Shown here: positions 26,912 through 36,024 of the stretch, one piece after another
Layout of the letters: each line of letters begins with the position of its first letter
How positions within the stretch are numbered: position 1 is the stretch's first letter
Source: Serratia sp. Ag1
GTDB taxonomy: Bacteria > Pseudomonadota > Gammaproteobacteria > Enterobacterales > Enterobacteriaceae
Assembly (NCBI RefSeq): GCF_000743355.1
Contig: NZ_JQEI01000014.1
Coordinates: 147,303-211,302 of the forward strand
Reading direction: 5' to 3'
DNA length: 64,000 nucleotides
Translations under genes and position numbers: made by a program
Notes under the pieces: model-generated
What the model saw: only the letters and a program-made list of their open reading frames with translations
The model's database searches: none
What the model was told of the DNA's origin: nothing

Positions 26912-27592
26912 ATGTTAAAGCGTTTATTTGTTACAGGCACGGATACCGACGTAGGTAATACCGTGGTTTCCCGTGGATTATTGCAGGCATTTGCCGCACA
27001 GGGCCGCTCAGTGGCGGGGTATAAACCCATTGCAGCGCGTTGCCAGGAAACCAGCGAAGGCATTCGAAATAAAGACGCTTTGGTGCTGCAAGCTTCGTCT
27101 ACTTTGCCTCTGTCTTATGAGGAGATTAACCCGATAACCTGCCTGGATGAGGTCTTTCACGCCCACGCCACACAGGATATTGACTACGGCGTGATGAGCC
27201 GTGGGTTACGACATCTTGCCGCCAAGGCCGATACCGTGGTGGTTGAGGGCAGCGGTGGCTGGCGCGTCTTGATGAACGATCTGCGCCCTTATGCTGAATG
27301 GGTGGTGCAGGAACAGCTCCCGGTGATCCTGGTCGTTGGCATCAAGTTGGGCTGTGTCAGCCATGCTTTGCTGACTGCCCAGTCGATTCTTAACGATGGC
27401 TTACCGTTGTTGGGATGGGTCGCTAACCGTATCAACCCCGGTTTAGCACACTATGCCGAAACCATCGAGGCGTTGCAGCAACGTATTCCCGCACCGCTCT
27501 TGGGTGAGATCCCTTATTTGCCACGGGCTGAACAGCGCGAACTGGCGCAGTATCTGGACATTTCCAGCCTGATGGAATGTCACGCATTATAA
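26912..27592 (+). CDS. bioD2: Dethiobiotin synthetase paralogue BioD2, P-loop lysine missing
   Basis: 226 aa, E. coli YnfK/BioD2-like. BioD closes the ureido ring of dethiobiotin from DAPA, CO2 and ATP. Body motifs are conserved (VAGYKPIAA, VVVEGSGGWRVLMND, WVANRINPGLAHYAE, GEIPYLPRAEQREL). The P-loop, expected GTDTxVGKT, reads GTDTDVGNT: Asn16 (codon AAT, 26957-26959) replaces the ATP-binding Lys, and the usual Gly-Ser after YKPxA is Arg-Cys. The gene is otherwise intact. Either it has lost catalysis or it has another role. Confidence 0.85.
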   Translation: MLKRLFVTGTDTDVGNTVVSRGLLQAFAAQGRSVAGYKPIAARCQETSEGIRNKDALVLQASSTLPLSYEEINPITCLDEVFHAHATQDIDYGVMSRGLRHLAAKADTVVVEGSGGWRVLMNDLRPYAEWVVQEQLPVILVVGIKLGCVSHALLTAQSILNDGLPLLGWVANRINPGLAHYAETIEALQQRIPAPLLGEIPYLPRAEQRELAQYLDISSLMECHAL

Positions 27593-27612
27593 CTGTTCGC
27601 TTGGTTGCATAA

Positions 27613-27648
27613 AAAAGGCCGGGAAACAGAAAGGTTCCCCGGCCTTTT
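27613..27648. terminator. Bidirectional terminator between bioD2 and ccp
   Basis: AAAAGGCCGGG ... CCCGGCCTTTT stem between convergent genes, with A-run and T-run on either side, so it can serve both directions. Confidence 0.8.
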
Positions 27649-27663
27649 ATTTGTGTCGCTAAG

Positions 27664-29037
27664 TTAGCTGGCAGGCGGCGTGGCCGGTTGATAGGTGCCG
27701 GTCATGCTTTCCAGCAACGCCACCAAGTCGTTGACATCGCTTTCTGGCAGAGTAACGCCTACCTGATATTTCAACATATCTTTCACTGCCTGGTTAAGCG
27801 AGTTGACGCTGCCGTCATGGAAGTAAGGGGCGGTTTGGGCGATATTACGCAGCGTTGGCGTTTTGAAACGATAACGATCAGCTTCGTTTTTCGTGACATT
27901 GTAACGCCCAAGGTCAACTTCGGTTGGCTTACCGCGTGCAGCGAAGTAATCTGCTTTTACCCCCATGATTTCGTAAGACTGGCCGCCAAGATTAACCCCG
28001 GTGTGGCAGGTGCCGCATTTGTTCTGCTGGAACAACTGATAACCGTGCTTCTGTTGTGCCGTCAGGGCACCTTCATCGCCTTTCAGATAGCGATCAAACG
28101 GGCTGTTTGGCGTGATCAGCGTTTTCTCAAACTCAGCAATCGCATCGGTAATGTTATCGCCAGTGAAACCGTTGGCATAGACGCGCTGGAAGTCGGCTTT
28201 CAACCGCGCATCTTTTTCCAGTTTGCCGATGATGTCATCCCAAGAGCCTGAAGCCATTTCGATCGGGTTCATCGGTGGGCCACCGGCCTGCGCCTGCAGA
28301 TCTTTTGCCCGGCCATCCCAGAATTGCGCAATGTTAAATGTGGCATTGAACACTGTAGGCGCATTGATCGGGCCTGGCTGGTTATTCACCCCAAGTGAAG
28401 TCACACGGCCATCGACACCACCCGCGCCCAATTGATGGCAGTGGGCACAAGAGATGCTGTTATCTTTGGATAGCCGTGGATCGTGGAACAACCGGAAGCC
28501 CAGCGCCACTTTCTCTGGGTTGGTTGGCAGCGATTCTGGCAATGGCCGCAGTGTTGCACCGCGCAGTTCAGCCGGGGTGTCAGGGTAAGAATAATGTTGC
28601 TCACGTTGCTGGTGAATCCAGCTCAATAACTCTTGCCGGTCATCGTCACTGATTTTGCCAGACCAGTGCATAGTCTTATAAAGCATTGGCGGCATGCTCT
28701 GATCTTGCAGTACATATTCCAGTTTGGCCAGATCGGCTTCTGGCACTGCGGTTTTCTGCTGCAGAGCCGTGCGTATGGCATCAAGGTTAAACTGCCGGTT
28801 GCCAGTGCGAACATCATAGTCCATCAACTGCTTGGCAATCGGTAGCCCGGCGTAGAAGGGCAGTTTTGCTGAGGTTGTATGGCAATAATCACATCCGTAG
28901 CGGGTTAACAGGGTATCAATTTTATTGTCGGCAATCGCAGGTGCACGTTGTTGATCGTAATGGTAGATATAGCCGACGAACCCCAGATAGCCGACAACGG
29001 CTACGGCGGCACATCCCAGAATGATTTTTTTAATCAT
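27664..29037 (-). CDS. Tri-heme cytochrome c peroxidase (YhjA/Ccp type)
   Basis: 457 aa, one N-terminal membrane anchor (IILGCAAVAVVGYLGFVGYI) and periplasmic body. Three CxxCH heme sites: CDYCH, CAHCH and CGTCH, the pattern of the quinol-linked peroxidase YhjA rather than di-heme CcpA. Reduces hydrogen peroxide in the periplasm using quinol electrons, allowing H2O2 respiration when oxygen is scarce. ATG 29037 is taken since GGAG lies 11 bases upstream. An FNR-type site is 110 bp upstream, consistent with anaerobic activation. Confidence 0.88.
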   Translation of the reverse strand: MIKKIILGCAAVAVVGYLGFVGYIYHYDQQRAPAIADNKIDTLLTRYGCDYCHTTSAKLPFYAGLPIAKQLMDYDVRTGNRQFNLDAIRTALQQKTAVPEADLAKLEYVLQDQSMPPMLYKTMHWSGKISDDDRQELLSWIHQQREQHYSYPDTPAELRGATLRPLPESLPTNPEKVALGFRLFHDPRLSKDNSISCAHCHQLGAGGVDGRVTSLGVNNQPGPINAPTVFNATFNIAQFWDGRAKDLQAQAGGPPMNPIEMASGSWDDIIGKLEKDARLKADFQRVYANGFTGDNITDAIAEFEKTLITPNSPFDRYLKGDEGALTAQQKHGYQLFQQNKCGTCHTGVNLGGQSYEIMGVKADYFAARGKPTEVDLGRYNVTKNEADRYRFKTPTLRNIAQTAPYFHDGSVNSLNQAVKDMLKYQVGVTLPESDVNDLVALLESMTGTYQPATPPAS

Positions 29038-29147
29038 GTTCACGCTCCAATGAATTTAACTTCCAAATTGCCCGTTATCCGATTGTGCTGATGAAAAAAT
29101 GGGCAGCCGAGGTTGACACATTTGCAGGTTCGGCGACTTGACTGAAA

Positions 29148-29161
29148 TCAAATACTTTAAT
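29148..29161. promoter_or_regulatory. FNR-type site upstream of the cytochrome c peroxidase gene
   Basis: TTGACTGAAATCAA fits the FNR consensus TTGAT-N4-ATCAA with one difference. It lies 111-124 bp upstream of the start codon. FNR activates yhjA in E. coli. The rest of this 470-bp spacer is AT-rich and holds only the matS site below. Confidence 0.6.
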
Positions 29162-29392
29162 TTATATTAACTATTGCTGCAATAGGTTTTAACGATGAAC
29201 CAGGTAGGGTGCGGCCTGCAGGGTAAACTAGGAAGTTACTTATAATTCAATATTTTTAGGTTGGTTGGCGTTATTGTTCAATGAGTAACAGGCAAAGTAA
29301 GATACATTTTTTATACATGTACACAAGATTTTTTGATACCGAAAGCTGCCTAATTAATTAATAATAATTATTATTTCGTGTCGCAGTTACGT

Positions 29393-29405
29393 GTGACAAT
29401 GTCAC
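29393..29405. other. matS site in the ccp-MFS spacer
   Basis: GTGACAATGTCAC matches the MatP consensus exactly and is intergenic, unlike the three other copies. Confidence 0.82.
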
Positions 29406-29512
29406 TAAAAATCATCTCATGCTGTTATTACACAGCGGAATAATCGGCTGGTTTTGCTGAGGCACGGCGGTATACTCGGTGGGAAATTAAAGCCGGGATA
29501 GCTGATAACTTG

Positions 29513-31003
29513 ATGACAAATAACACTTCACCAGCACCGGTAGCTCACCGGCCCCTGATCCTGCTCGCCTGTATGCTGGCAATGTTCATGTCCGCGATTG
29601 AAGCCACTATCGTTGCTACAGCCATGCCGACGATTATTGGCGATCTTGGCGGTTTCTCGCTGCTGGGCTGGGTGTTTGCCGTCTATTTAATGGCGCAAGC
29701 GATTACTATTCCGATCTATGGTCGGTTGGCAGATCTGTATGGCCGCAAACGCATCTTCTTTTTTGGTGCCACGCTGTTTCTGCTTGGTTCGATACTGTGT
29801 GGTTTTTCAACCGATATGTACTGGCTGATTGGTTTCCGTCTCTTGCAAGGGCTAGGGGCCGGGGCGATCATGCCAATCGCCACCACTATCATCGGGGACA
29901 TTTATTCTGCCACCGAACGGCCGAAAGTGATGGGGTATATCTCTAGCGTCTGGGGCGTTTCAGCCATTATCGGCCCGCTGCTCGGGGCGTTTATAGTGCA
30001 GCATCTGCCTTGGGCGCTGGTATTCTGGGTCAATCTGCCGATTGGTCTGTTGGCAATGTTTTTTCTCGGGCGTTATCTGCCAGCACAACAACAGGTCCGC
30101 CAGCATGCGTTGGATCTGATCGGCACGGCGTGGCTGACAATTTTTGTCACTGCTTTATTACTTTCGTTATTACAGGCGGAGGTGTTGGGGTGGTGGTTAT
30201 TGCCGCTGTTAAGCATTGCGCTGTTTGCGTTGCTGGGGCTGATTCGCCAGGAGCGCCGAGCTCCAGAACCCTTATTCCCGTTAGCGCTCTGGCAGAACCG
30301 CGTGATTGTGGCGGGTAATATCGGCGGGATAGCTATTGGGGCGGCCATGATGGGGATCAGTGCCTTTTTACCTACCTTTATTCAGGGCGTGAAAGGCGGT
30401 ACACCGTTGGAGGCAGGCACTACGCTGGCGCTGATGTCGATCGGTTGGCCGTTGGCCAGTACCTTGAGTGGCCGTTTGATGTTGCGGACTTCTTATCGCA
30501 CTACGGCACTGTTGGGCGCATTGCTGCTGGTGAGCGGTGGGTTGATACTGCTGTTGCTGCAGCTTGCCGGGGGCCTGCTGTGGGGGCGTTTGGCGGCCTT
30601 TATGGTCGGTGCCGGTATGGGGCTATGCAACACTACGTTTCTGGTTTCCGTGCAAAATGCGGCGCATTTCAGCATTCGGGGTATTGCCACCGCCTGTACC
30701 GTATTTACTCGAATGATAGGTTCGGCAATCGGCACGGCTATTTTAGGTGCCACGCTCAATATCAACCTGCAATTACGTTTGCCCGATATTGTCGATCCGG
30801 TACAAAAGCTGATGGATCCGGTGTTGAAGTTTACTCTGTCGTGGGGGGAATTGACCCACCTGCAACAACAAGTGGCGGCCTCGCTGCATTGGGTGTTTTT
30901 GGTGTCGGCACTCTTGTCTCTGTTTGCCTTTGCTGCGGCAATGCTGATCCCGGCGCGCCATCGGCCACAAGGTGAGGGGGAAAAGGCTGAACAGGCACAG
31001 TGA
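29513..31003 (+). CDS. DHA2-family MFS drug exporter
   Basis: 496 aa, about fourteen membrane segments, proton-driven efflux family. Motif A (GRLADLYGRKR) follows TM2; TM1 starts LLACMLAMFMSAIEATIVATAMPTI, and TM5 carries the motif C-like GPLLGAFIV. A TTG immediately before ATG 29513 could also initiate. Substrates unknown. Monocistronic, convergent with ynfD. Confidence 0.85.
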   Translation: MTNNTSPAPVAHRPLILLACMLAMFMSAIEATIVATAMPTIIGDLGGFSLLGWVFAVYLMAQAITIPIYGRLADLYGRKRIFFFGATLFLLGSILCGFSTDMYWLIGFRLLQGLGAGAIMPIATTIIGDIYSATERPKVMGYISSVWGVSAIIGPLLGAFIVQHLPWALVFWVNLPIGLLAMFFLGRYLPAQQQVRQHALDLIGTAWLTIFVTALLLSLLQAEVLGWWLLPLLSIALFALLGLIRQERRAPEPLFPLALWQNRVIVAGNIGGIAIGAAMMGISAFLPTFIQGVKGGTPLEAGTTLALMSIGWPLASTLSGRLMLRTSYRTTALLGALLLVSGGLILLLLQLAGGLLWGRLAAFMVGAGMGLCNTTFLVSVQNAAHFSIRGIATACTVFTRMIGSAIGTAILGATLNINLQLRLPDIVDPVQKLMDPVLKFTLSWGELTHLQQQVAASLHWVFLVSALLSLFAFAAAMLIPARHRPQGEGEKAEQAQ

Positions 31004-31047
31004 GGTGAGTAAAGAGGGCGCAGAACTGCGCTGCGCCCTGCGGTAGG

Positions 31048-31350
31048 TTATTGCGCGATTTTGGTGTCCTGGCTGGTGCCAGCCTGTGCTGCGTCACCGA
31101 CTTCATCGCTGTTGTGCAGGCGAGTGTAGACAATTTTTTGCGTGTCAAAACCACAATGACCAACGACTTGCCCACCGGCCTGGCTTGCCTGATCGTTAGG
31201 CACAATCTCCAGCTTGAAGCCGGATTCAGGCACGCCGTTGTTCACGATCTTCTGTGCGATCTCCGCTTTCACGGTTTCGCATGAGGAGGCCAAGGCGGCC
31301 AATGGTGCGCTTGCCAAGAGTAGTGCAAGTACAAGTGCTTTTTTCATCAT
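31048..31350 (-). CDS. ynfD: DUF1161 periplasmic protein, YnfD-like
   Basis: 100 aa with a signal peptide cleaved near ALAS|SCE. The mature part has the DUF1161 pattern: SCETVKAEIAQKIVNNGV and GHCGFDTQKIVYTR, with two conserved Cys that probably form a disulfide. Function unknown. Adjacent to ynfB and ynfA as in E. coli, where speG and ynfC lie between. The symbol rests on synteny and my recollection of the family. Confidence 0.7.
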   Translation of the reverse strand: MMKKALVLALLLASAPLAALASSCETVKAEIAQKIVNNGVPESGFKLEIVPNDQASQAGGQVVGHCGFDTQKIVYTRLHNSDEVGDAAQAGTSQDTKIAQ

Positions 31351-31414
31351 TCAATCCTTATATGAGAATGAACTTCCTCTGCAGGTTAACAGCATTCAGC
31401 AGAACGGTTTAACG

Positions 31415-31777
31415 CTATCGGTTGATTGGCCGGCCGGTTTGACGATCCAGGCACTTACGGGTGGTGGGTTCCCAATAGGCATTGACGTTGTAGCTGTTGT
31501 TACAGTTATCCTCGTCATCAACGGCGCGATCGACCTTATCAAACTCTTTTTCGACGCGGGTATTCACCTTGTGGCGCAGGGAACGGGTATCATTCCACTG
31601 TTCTTTGCTTTGGTTAGCCTGTTGTTGGTTCATACCTGTGTCACCGTTGACGGTGACACAGGTGCTACCTTGAGTGCATGTCGCTGCTTGGGCAGAAGCC
31701 TGCCAGCTGCCAGCCAGCACCAACATGGCGACTGGCAGCATCCCGCATAGCAGTCGTTGAACAGAAAGTGATTTCAT
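31415..31777 (-). CDS. ynfB: DUF1283 / UPF0482 periplasmic protein YnfB
   Basis: 120 aa with a signal peptide (MKSLSVQRLLCGMLPVAMLV..., cleavage near AQA). The conserved core KEQWNDTRSLRHKVNTRVEKEF and the terminal NVNAYWEPTTRKCLDRQTGR are those of E. coli YnfB. Function unknown. ATG 31777 has AAGGATAAG upstream; a longer frame has no ribosome-binding site. The gene contains a 30-bp palindrome (31634-31663). Confidence 0.88.
   Translation of the reverse strand: MKSLSVQRLLCGMLPVAMLVLAGSWQASAQAATCTQGSTCVTVNGDTGMNQQQANQSKEQWNDTRSLRHKVNTRVEKEFDKVDRAVDDEDNCNNSYNVNAYWEPTTRKCLDRQTGRPINR
31634..31663. repeat. Perfect 14-bp-arm palindrome inside ynfB
   Basis: ACCTGTGTCACCGT-TG-ACGGTGACACAGGT: perfect arms with a 2-base centre, coding for the TCVTVNGDTG segment just after the signal peptide. 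Such a stem would form in the ynfB mRNA; it also resembles a dimeric operator. Confidence 0.6.
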
Positions 31778-31913
31778 CGTCTTATCCTTATAAGTTAGTG
31801 TTGCGTCGTTCGGCGACACTGGCTGTAGCATTTGGCTAAATATATCATCGTGTTCTTGCGTTGCACCAGCTTAGCGCCGTACTCGTTTAATCTTTAGAGA
31901 GAATAGGCCACGG

Positions 31914-32240
31914 ATGTTAAAAACCACTTTATTGTTCTTTATGACCGCGTTGGCAGAAATCATTGGCTGTTTCCTACCGTATTTGTGGCTGAAAAAAGGG
32001 GCTAGCGGCTGGTTGCTGCTGCCCGCTGCGATTAGTTTGATGTTGTTTGTCTGGTTGCTGACCTTGCACCCGGCTGCCAGTGGGCGCGTCTACGCGGCTT
32101 ATGGGGGTGTTTATGTTGCCACGGCCCTGCTGTGGTTGCGGGTTGTGGATGGGGTGAAACTGTCGGCAATGGATTGGCTAGGCGCAGGCGTGGCACTGGT
32201 GGGGATGCTGATTATCGTCGCAGGCTGGCGTACGGCCTAG
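31914..32240 (+). CDS. ynfA: UPF0060 inner-membrane protein YnfA
   Basis: 108 aa, four membrane segments, SMR-like small transporter family. It matches E. coli YnfA in [40 protein letters not shown] and GMLIIVAGW. Substrate not settled; related proteins have been proposed as drug or cation exporters. Divergent from ynfB. Confidence 0.92.
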   Translation: MLKTTLLFFMTALAEIIGCFLPYLWLKKGASGWLLLPAAISLMLFVWLLTLHPAASGRVYAAYGGVYVATALLWLRVVDGVKLSAMDWLGAGVALVGMLIIVAGWRTA

Positions 32241-32277
32241 CTGAAAGGTGGCAGGGCATTTGCCTGCCACCGTAGGA

Positions 32278-33027
32278 TCACGACTCGCGGTGGATGTTCA
32301 AACCGGCAAAAGACTGGCAGACCGGCATGATCTCCAGGGTGTTGATGTTGACGCGTGCGGGCAGTGTTGCCACCCAGAATACCGATTCTGCAATATCTTC
32401 TGGCGTCAGGGCATCGGCTCCGGCATAGGTTTTGCCTGCTTTGCCATCGTCCCCTTTGAATCGCACGTTAGAGAATTCGGTACCACCCACCATACCTGGT
32501 TCGATATCGGTGACGCGGATATGGGTGCCGTGCAGATCGGCCCGGAGCCCCAGGCTGAACTGCCGCACAAACGCCTTGGTTGCGCCATACACGTTGCCAC
32601 CTGCGTAAGGCCAGTTAGCGGCGGTGGAACCGATATTGATCACGTGCCCGACATTGCGTTCCACCATTGCAGGCAGCAGCGCGCGCGTCATGTTCACCAG
32701 CCCTTTGGTGTTGGTGTCGATCATGGTTTCCCAATCATCGGCATTGGCTTTGTGCGCAGGTTCAAGGCCCAGAGCCAGCCCGGCGTTATTCACCAGCACG
32801 TCTATCTGGCTCAGCTCAGCCGGTAATTCCGCGATCGCCTGCGTGATCGCCGCGCGGTTACGCACATCAAGGCGCACGATATGCAGTGCCTCACCCAATT
32901 CAGCCTGCAGTTCTTCCAGGCGCTCCATGCGACGGCCAGCGGCAATCACCTGGTGGCCTTCACGCACAAATTTGCGGGCAATGGCTACGCCAAACCCGGA
33001 TGTCGCACCCGTAACAAAAATGATCAT
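32278..33027 (-). CDS. ydfG: NADP-dependent 3-hydroxy acid dehydrogenase YdfG
   Basis: 249 aa SDR; oxidises L-allo-threonine, serine and 3-hydroxy acids, and in E. coli reduces malonic semialdehyde. Motifs: VTGATSGFG at residues 5-13, NNAG, catalytic NIGST and YGATK. Arg-rich AAGRRMER indicates NADP. ATG 33027 follows AGGA and matches the E. coli start. Paired with dcp as in E. coli, divergently. Confidence 0.93.
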   Translation of the reverse strand: MIIFVTGATSGFGVAIARKFVREGHQVIAAGRRMERLEELQAELGEALHIVRLDVRNRAAITQAIAELPAELSQIDVLVNNAGLALGLEPAHKANADDWETMIDTNTKGLVNMTRALLPAMVERNVGHVINIGSTAANWPYAGGNVYGATKAFVRQFSLGLRADLHGTHIRVTDIEPGMVGGTEFSNVRFKGDDGKAGKTYAGADALTPEDIAESVFWVATLPARVNINTLEIMPVCQSFAGLNIHRES

Positions 33028-33244
33028 CTTATTGTTCCTCAACTGTTTTACCCTGAGTTCACTCTAACGCGGCTCTATCTTCCCGGCAAATTTAACCGAT
33101 AATGGCACCACTCAGCGGTTTGGGTGTGCCGTTAATTCCATCGTTTGCGGGTGTTGAGTAATCACTTGTTTTTGCTGAAACTGTTAACTACGCCTAAGCT
33201 AGGCTGGAACCCAGATATTCTAGACATGGAGGAGTTTTATTTTG

Positions 33245-35437
33245 ATGCGTTTAACCACTCTGGTACTTTCGGTCGGTATGGCGCTGAGTGCGCAGGCTCA
33301 AGCAGAAGAGAGCACGTTATCATCAAATAATGCCGCCGTGTCAAACGGCCCGCTGAAAGAGACGAATATGATCAAACCACAAGCCGAGCTAAAGGAAGAA
33401 AACCCGTTCTCTTCTGCCAGTCCTCTGTTTTTTCAGACCCCTCCCTTTAACGTGATCAAAGAGAGTGACTACGCGCCAGCGATTGCGGCAGGTATCCAGC
33501 AAAAACTGGCGGAGATCGAGACGATTGCCAACAATCCGGCAGCACCAACTTTTGCTAACACATTGGCGGCGTTGGAAAAGGCTGGCGCTTTGCTGACGCG
33601 CACGGTTAATGTGTTTAGCGCCATGACAGCGGCCAACACCAGCGATACTTTGCAAAAACTGGATGAAGAAACCGCACCAAAGCTGGCCGCGTTGAACGAT
33701 GCCATTATGCTGAATAGCAAGCTGTTTGCACGAATTCATACCATTTATGAACAGCGTGACGCACTCAAATTGGATGCGGAGTCTCGCCGTTTACTGGATG
33801 TGACTCATCAAAATTTCCTGCTGGCAGGGGCTAACCTTCCTGAAGTGAAGAAAGAACAGTTGAAGGCGCTGAATCAGGAAGCGGCGACGCTAAGCACTCA
33901 ATTCACCAATAAACTGTTGGCCGCGGGCAAAAACGGTGCATTGGCCGTAACCGATCAAGCCTGGTTGGCAGGGCTGAGTGAAGGGGAAATTGCCGCTGCG
34001 GCACAGGCTGCCAGCGAGCGGAAGCTGGGCAAGCAGTGGCTGTTAGTGTTGCAAAACACGACGCAACAACCTGCCTTGCAGAGCCTGCAGGCGCGGGATG
34101 CCCGTAAAGCGCTATTTGCGGCCTCATGGCAGCGGGCAGAACGGGACGATGCCAACGACACGCGTCAGACTCTTGCCCGGTTGGCACAGGTGCGGGCAGA
34201 ACAGGCTCGTTTGCTGGGGTTTCCGAATTACGCGACCTGGAAGTTGCAAAATCAGATGGCAAAAAACCCAAATGCGGCGCTGAGTTTTATGCGCAACATT
34301 GTGCCAGCCGCGACGGCTCGTGCGGAGCGCGAAGCCCAAGACATCCAGGCGGTGATCGAGCAGCAAAAAGGAGGCTTTAACGCTGAGGCCTGGGACTGGC
34401 AGTTCTATGCAGAGCAGGTGCGAAAAGCTCAGTATGATCTGGATGAATCGCAGATAAAGCCTTACTTCGAACTGAACAACGTGCTGAATAATGGTGTGTT
34501 TTATGCCGCCAATCTGCTGTATGGCATCAGTTTCAAAGAGCGCCGGGATATTCCGGTGTATCAGGCGGATGTGCGAGTGTATGAAGTGATCGATAAAGAT
34601 GGCCAACCGTTGGCGCTGTTCTATACCGATCTGTTTAAACGCGACAATAAGGGCGGTGGGGCCTGGATGGGCAACTTCGTTGAACAGTCAAAACTCAATG
34701 GTGCCAAACCGGTCATTTATAACGTTGCCAACTTCAGCAAACCCGCTCCTGGCCAGCCCGCGCTGTTGTCCTATGACGAGGTGATCACTCTGTTTCATGA
34801 GTTCGGCCACGCTCTGCACGGCATGTTTGCCGATCAACAATACCCGAGCCTGTCAGGCACCAATACTGCGCGCGATTTTGTCGAATTCCCGTCACAGTTC
34901 AACGAGCATTGGGCTAAAGATCCTCAGGTGTTTGCCCACTTTGCCAAACATTATCAAACCGGCGAAGCCATGCCTCCGGCGTTGGTCAGCAAAATTGAGA
35001 AGGCCGATAAATTCAACAAAGGCTATGACATGACAGAGTTGCTGTCTGCGGCCTTGCTGGATATGCATTGGCACATGCTGGTTGCCGGTCAACCTCTGCA
35101 GGAGGTCGATGCTTTTGAAACTGCGGCGCTGCAAAAAGATCACATCGCTCTCAGCACCGTGCCGCCACGCTATCGTTCCAGCTATTTCCAGCATATCTGG
35201 GGTAGTGGCTATGCCGCTGGTTATTACGCCTATCTCTGGACCCAAATGCTGGCGGATGATGGTTTCCAGTGGTTCACCGAACACGGTGGGTTGACGGCAG
35301 AGAATGGTCAACGCTTCCGCGATAAGGTGTTATCACGGGGTAACAGCCAGGATCTGGAAAAACTGTACGTTGAGTGGCGTGGCAAAGAACCGAGCATCGA
35401 GCCGATGCTGATTAATCGTGGGTTGAAAGAGCGGTAA
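33245..35437 (+). CDS. dcp: Peptidyl-dipeptidase Dcp with a signal peptide
   Basis: M3-family zinc metallopeptidase removing C-terminal dipeptides, 730 aa. Catalytic motif HEFGHALHG with a downstream zinc Glu in TARDFVEFPSQFNEHW; C-terminal HIWGSGYAAGYYAYLWTQMLADDG as in E. coli Dcp. Unlike the 681-aa E. coli protein it starts with an export signal (MRLTTLVLSVGMALSAQAQA|EE) and a 30-residue polar linker, so a periplasmic location is likely. GGAGGAG lies 10 bases before ATG 33245. Confidence 0.93.
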   Translation: MRLTTLVLSVGMALSAQAQAEESTLSSNNAAVSNGPLKETNMIKPQAELKEENPFSSASPLFFQTPPFNVIKESDYAPAIAAGIQQKLAEIETIANNPAAPTFANTLAALEKAGALLTRTVNVFSAMTAANTSDTLQKLDEETAPKLAALNDAIMLNSKLFARIHTIYEQRDALKLDAESRRLLDVTHQNFLLAGANLPEVKKEQLKALNQEAATLSTQFTNKLLAAGKNGALAVTDQAWLAGLSEGEIAAAAQAASERKLGKQWLLVLQNTTQQPALQSLQARDARKALFAASWQRAERDDANDTRQTLARLAQVRAEQARLLGFPNYATWKLQNQMAKNPNAALSFMRNIVPAATARAEREAQDIQAVIEQQKGGFNAEAWDWQFYAEQVRKAQYDLDESQIKPYFELNNVLNNGVFYAANLLYGISFKERRDIPVYQADVRVYEVIDKDGQPLALFYTDLFKRDNKGGGAWMGNFVEQSKLNGAKPVIYNVANFSKPAPGQPALLSYDEVITLFHEFGHALHGMFADQQYPSLSGTNTARDFVEFPSQFNEHWAKDPQVFAHFAKHYQTGEAMPPALVSKIEKADKFNKGYDMTELLSAALLDMHWHMLVAGQPLQEVDAFETAALQKDHIALSTVPPRYRSSYFQHIWGSGYAAGYYAYLWTQMLADDGFQWFTEHGGLTAENGQRFRDKVLSRGNSQDLEKLYVEWRGKEPSIEPMLINRGLKER

Positions 35438-35449
35438 ATTGTTTGAGGA

Positions 35450-35469
35450 GCCCACCCAACAGGGTGGGC
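35450..35469. terminator. Hairpin between dcp and nudI
   Basis: Perfect GCCCACCC-AACA-GGGTGGGC stem between convergent genes. The dispersed tail repeat follows directly and supplies the T-run (GGCTTTTTAA). Confidence 0.65.
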
Positions 35470-35476
35470 TGAGGTT

Positions 35477-35516
35477 GATGACAAAGTGGCTTTTTAACCC
35501 GAGATACCCGGGTTAA
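35477..35516. repeat. Hairpin-TGACAAAG repeat tail, copy 2
   Basis: GATGACAAAGTGGCTTTTTAA then CCCGAGATACCCGGGTTA, directly after the dcp hairpin. It shares about 40 bp with the copies at 14500 and 63936 and overlaps the nudI stop codon. Confidence 0.7.
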
Positions 35517-35941
35517 TCCAGCAAGCCCCGCTGTTGCAGTGTGTATCTGGTGGCTTCGTTCAGATCGTAACTGGCGAGATCTTCTTTCTTCACCCAGGCG
35601 TAATCGGCAAATTCGTCGTTGATAGTGACTTCGCGATTGGCTGCGTGACAGTCAAAAATCAGATAAATCATGTATATCTGCTCTTTGCTGCCGTCTTCGT
35701 AGGTCTTTACCCGCACATCGTCGCGAAAGGTCCAGGGTTCTATACGATCCAACACCAAGGCGGCACCCAGTTCTTCACAGACTTCGCGGCGCAAGGCTTC
35801 CTCGATGGTTTCTCCCGGCTCTGTGCCGCCACCAGAAAGTGCCCACTGGCCGGGGAAGACACCTTTATGTGCAGCCATTTTGCACAAGAGATAGGCGTTG
35901 TCGTTCTCTATTAACGGGCAAACAATAATGCGTTGACGCAT
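35513..35941 (-). CDS. nudI: Nucleoside triphosphatase NudI (Nudix)
   Basis: 142 aa Nudix hydrolase acting on pyrimidine deoxynucleoside triphosphates in E. coli. Nudix box: [23 protein letters not shown], with the conserved REVxEELG residues. The start [19 protein letters not shown] matches E. coli NudI, and GGAG lies 9 bases upstream; an upstream in-frame start is unsupported. The dispersed repeat touches the stop codon. Confidence 0.9.
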   Translation of the reverse strand: MRQRIIVCPLIENDNAYLLCKMAAHKGVFPGQWALSGGGTEPGETIEEALRREVCEELGAALVLDRIEPWTFRDDVRVKTYEDGSKEQIYMIYLIFDCHAANREVTINDEFADYAWVKKEDLASYDLNEATRYTLQQRGLLD

Positions 35942-36024
35942 AGCGGCTCCATTTTCAAGTTTGTTCAAGAGGATACCAGCAAAGGGACAACGCATTATAT
36001 CGTTTTTCACATCGGGGCAATGGG

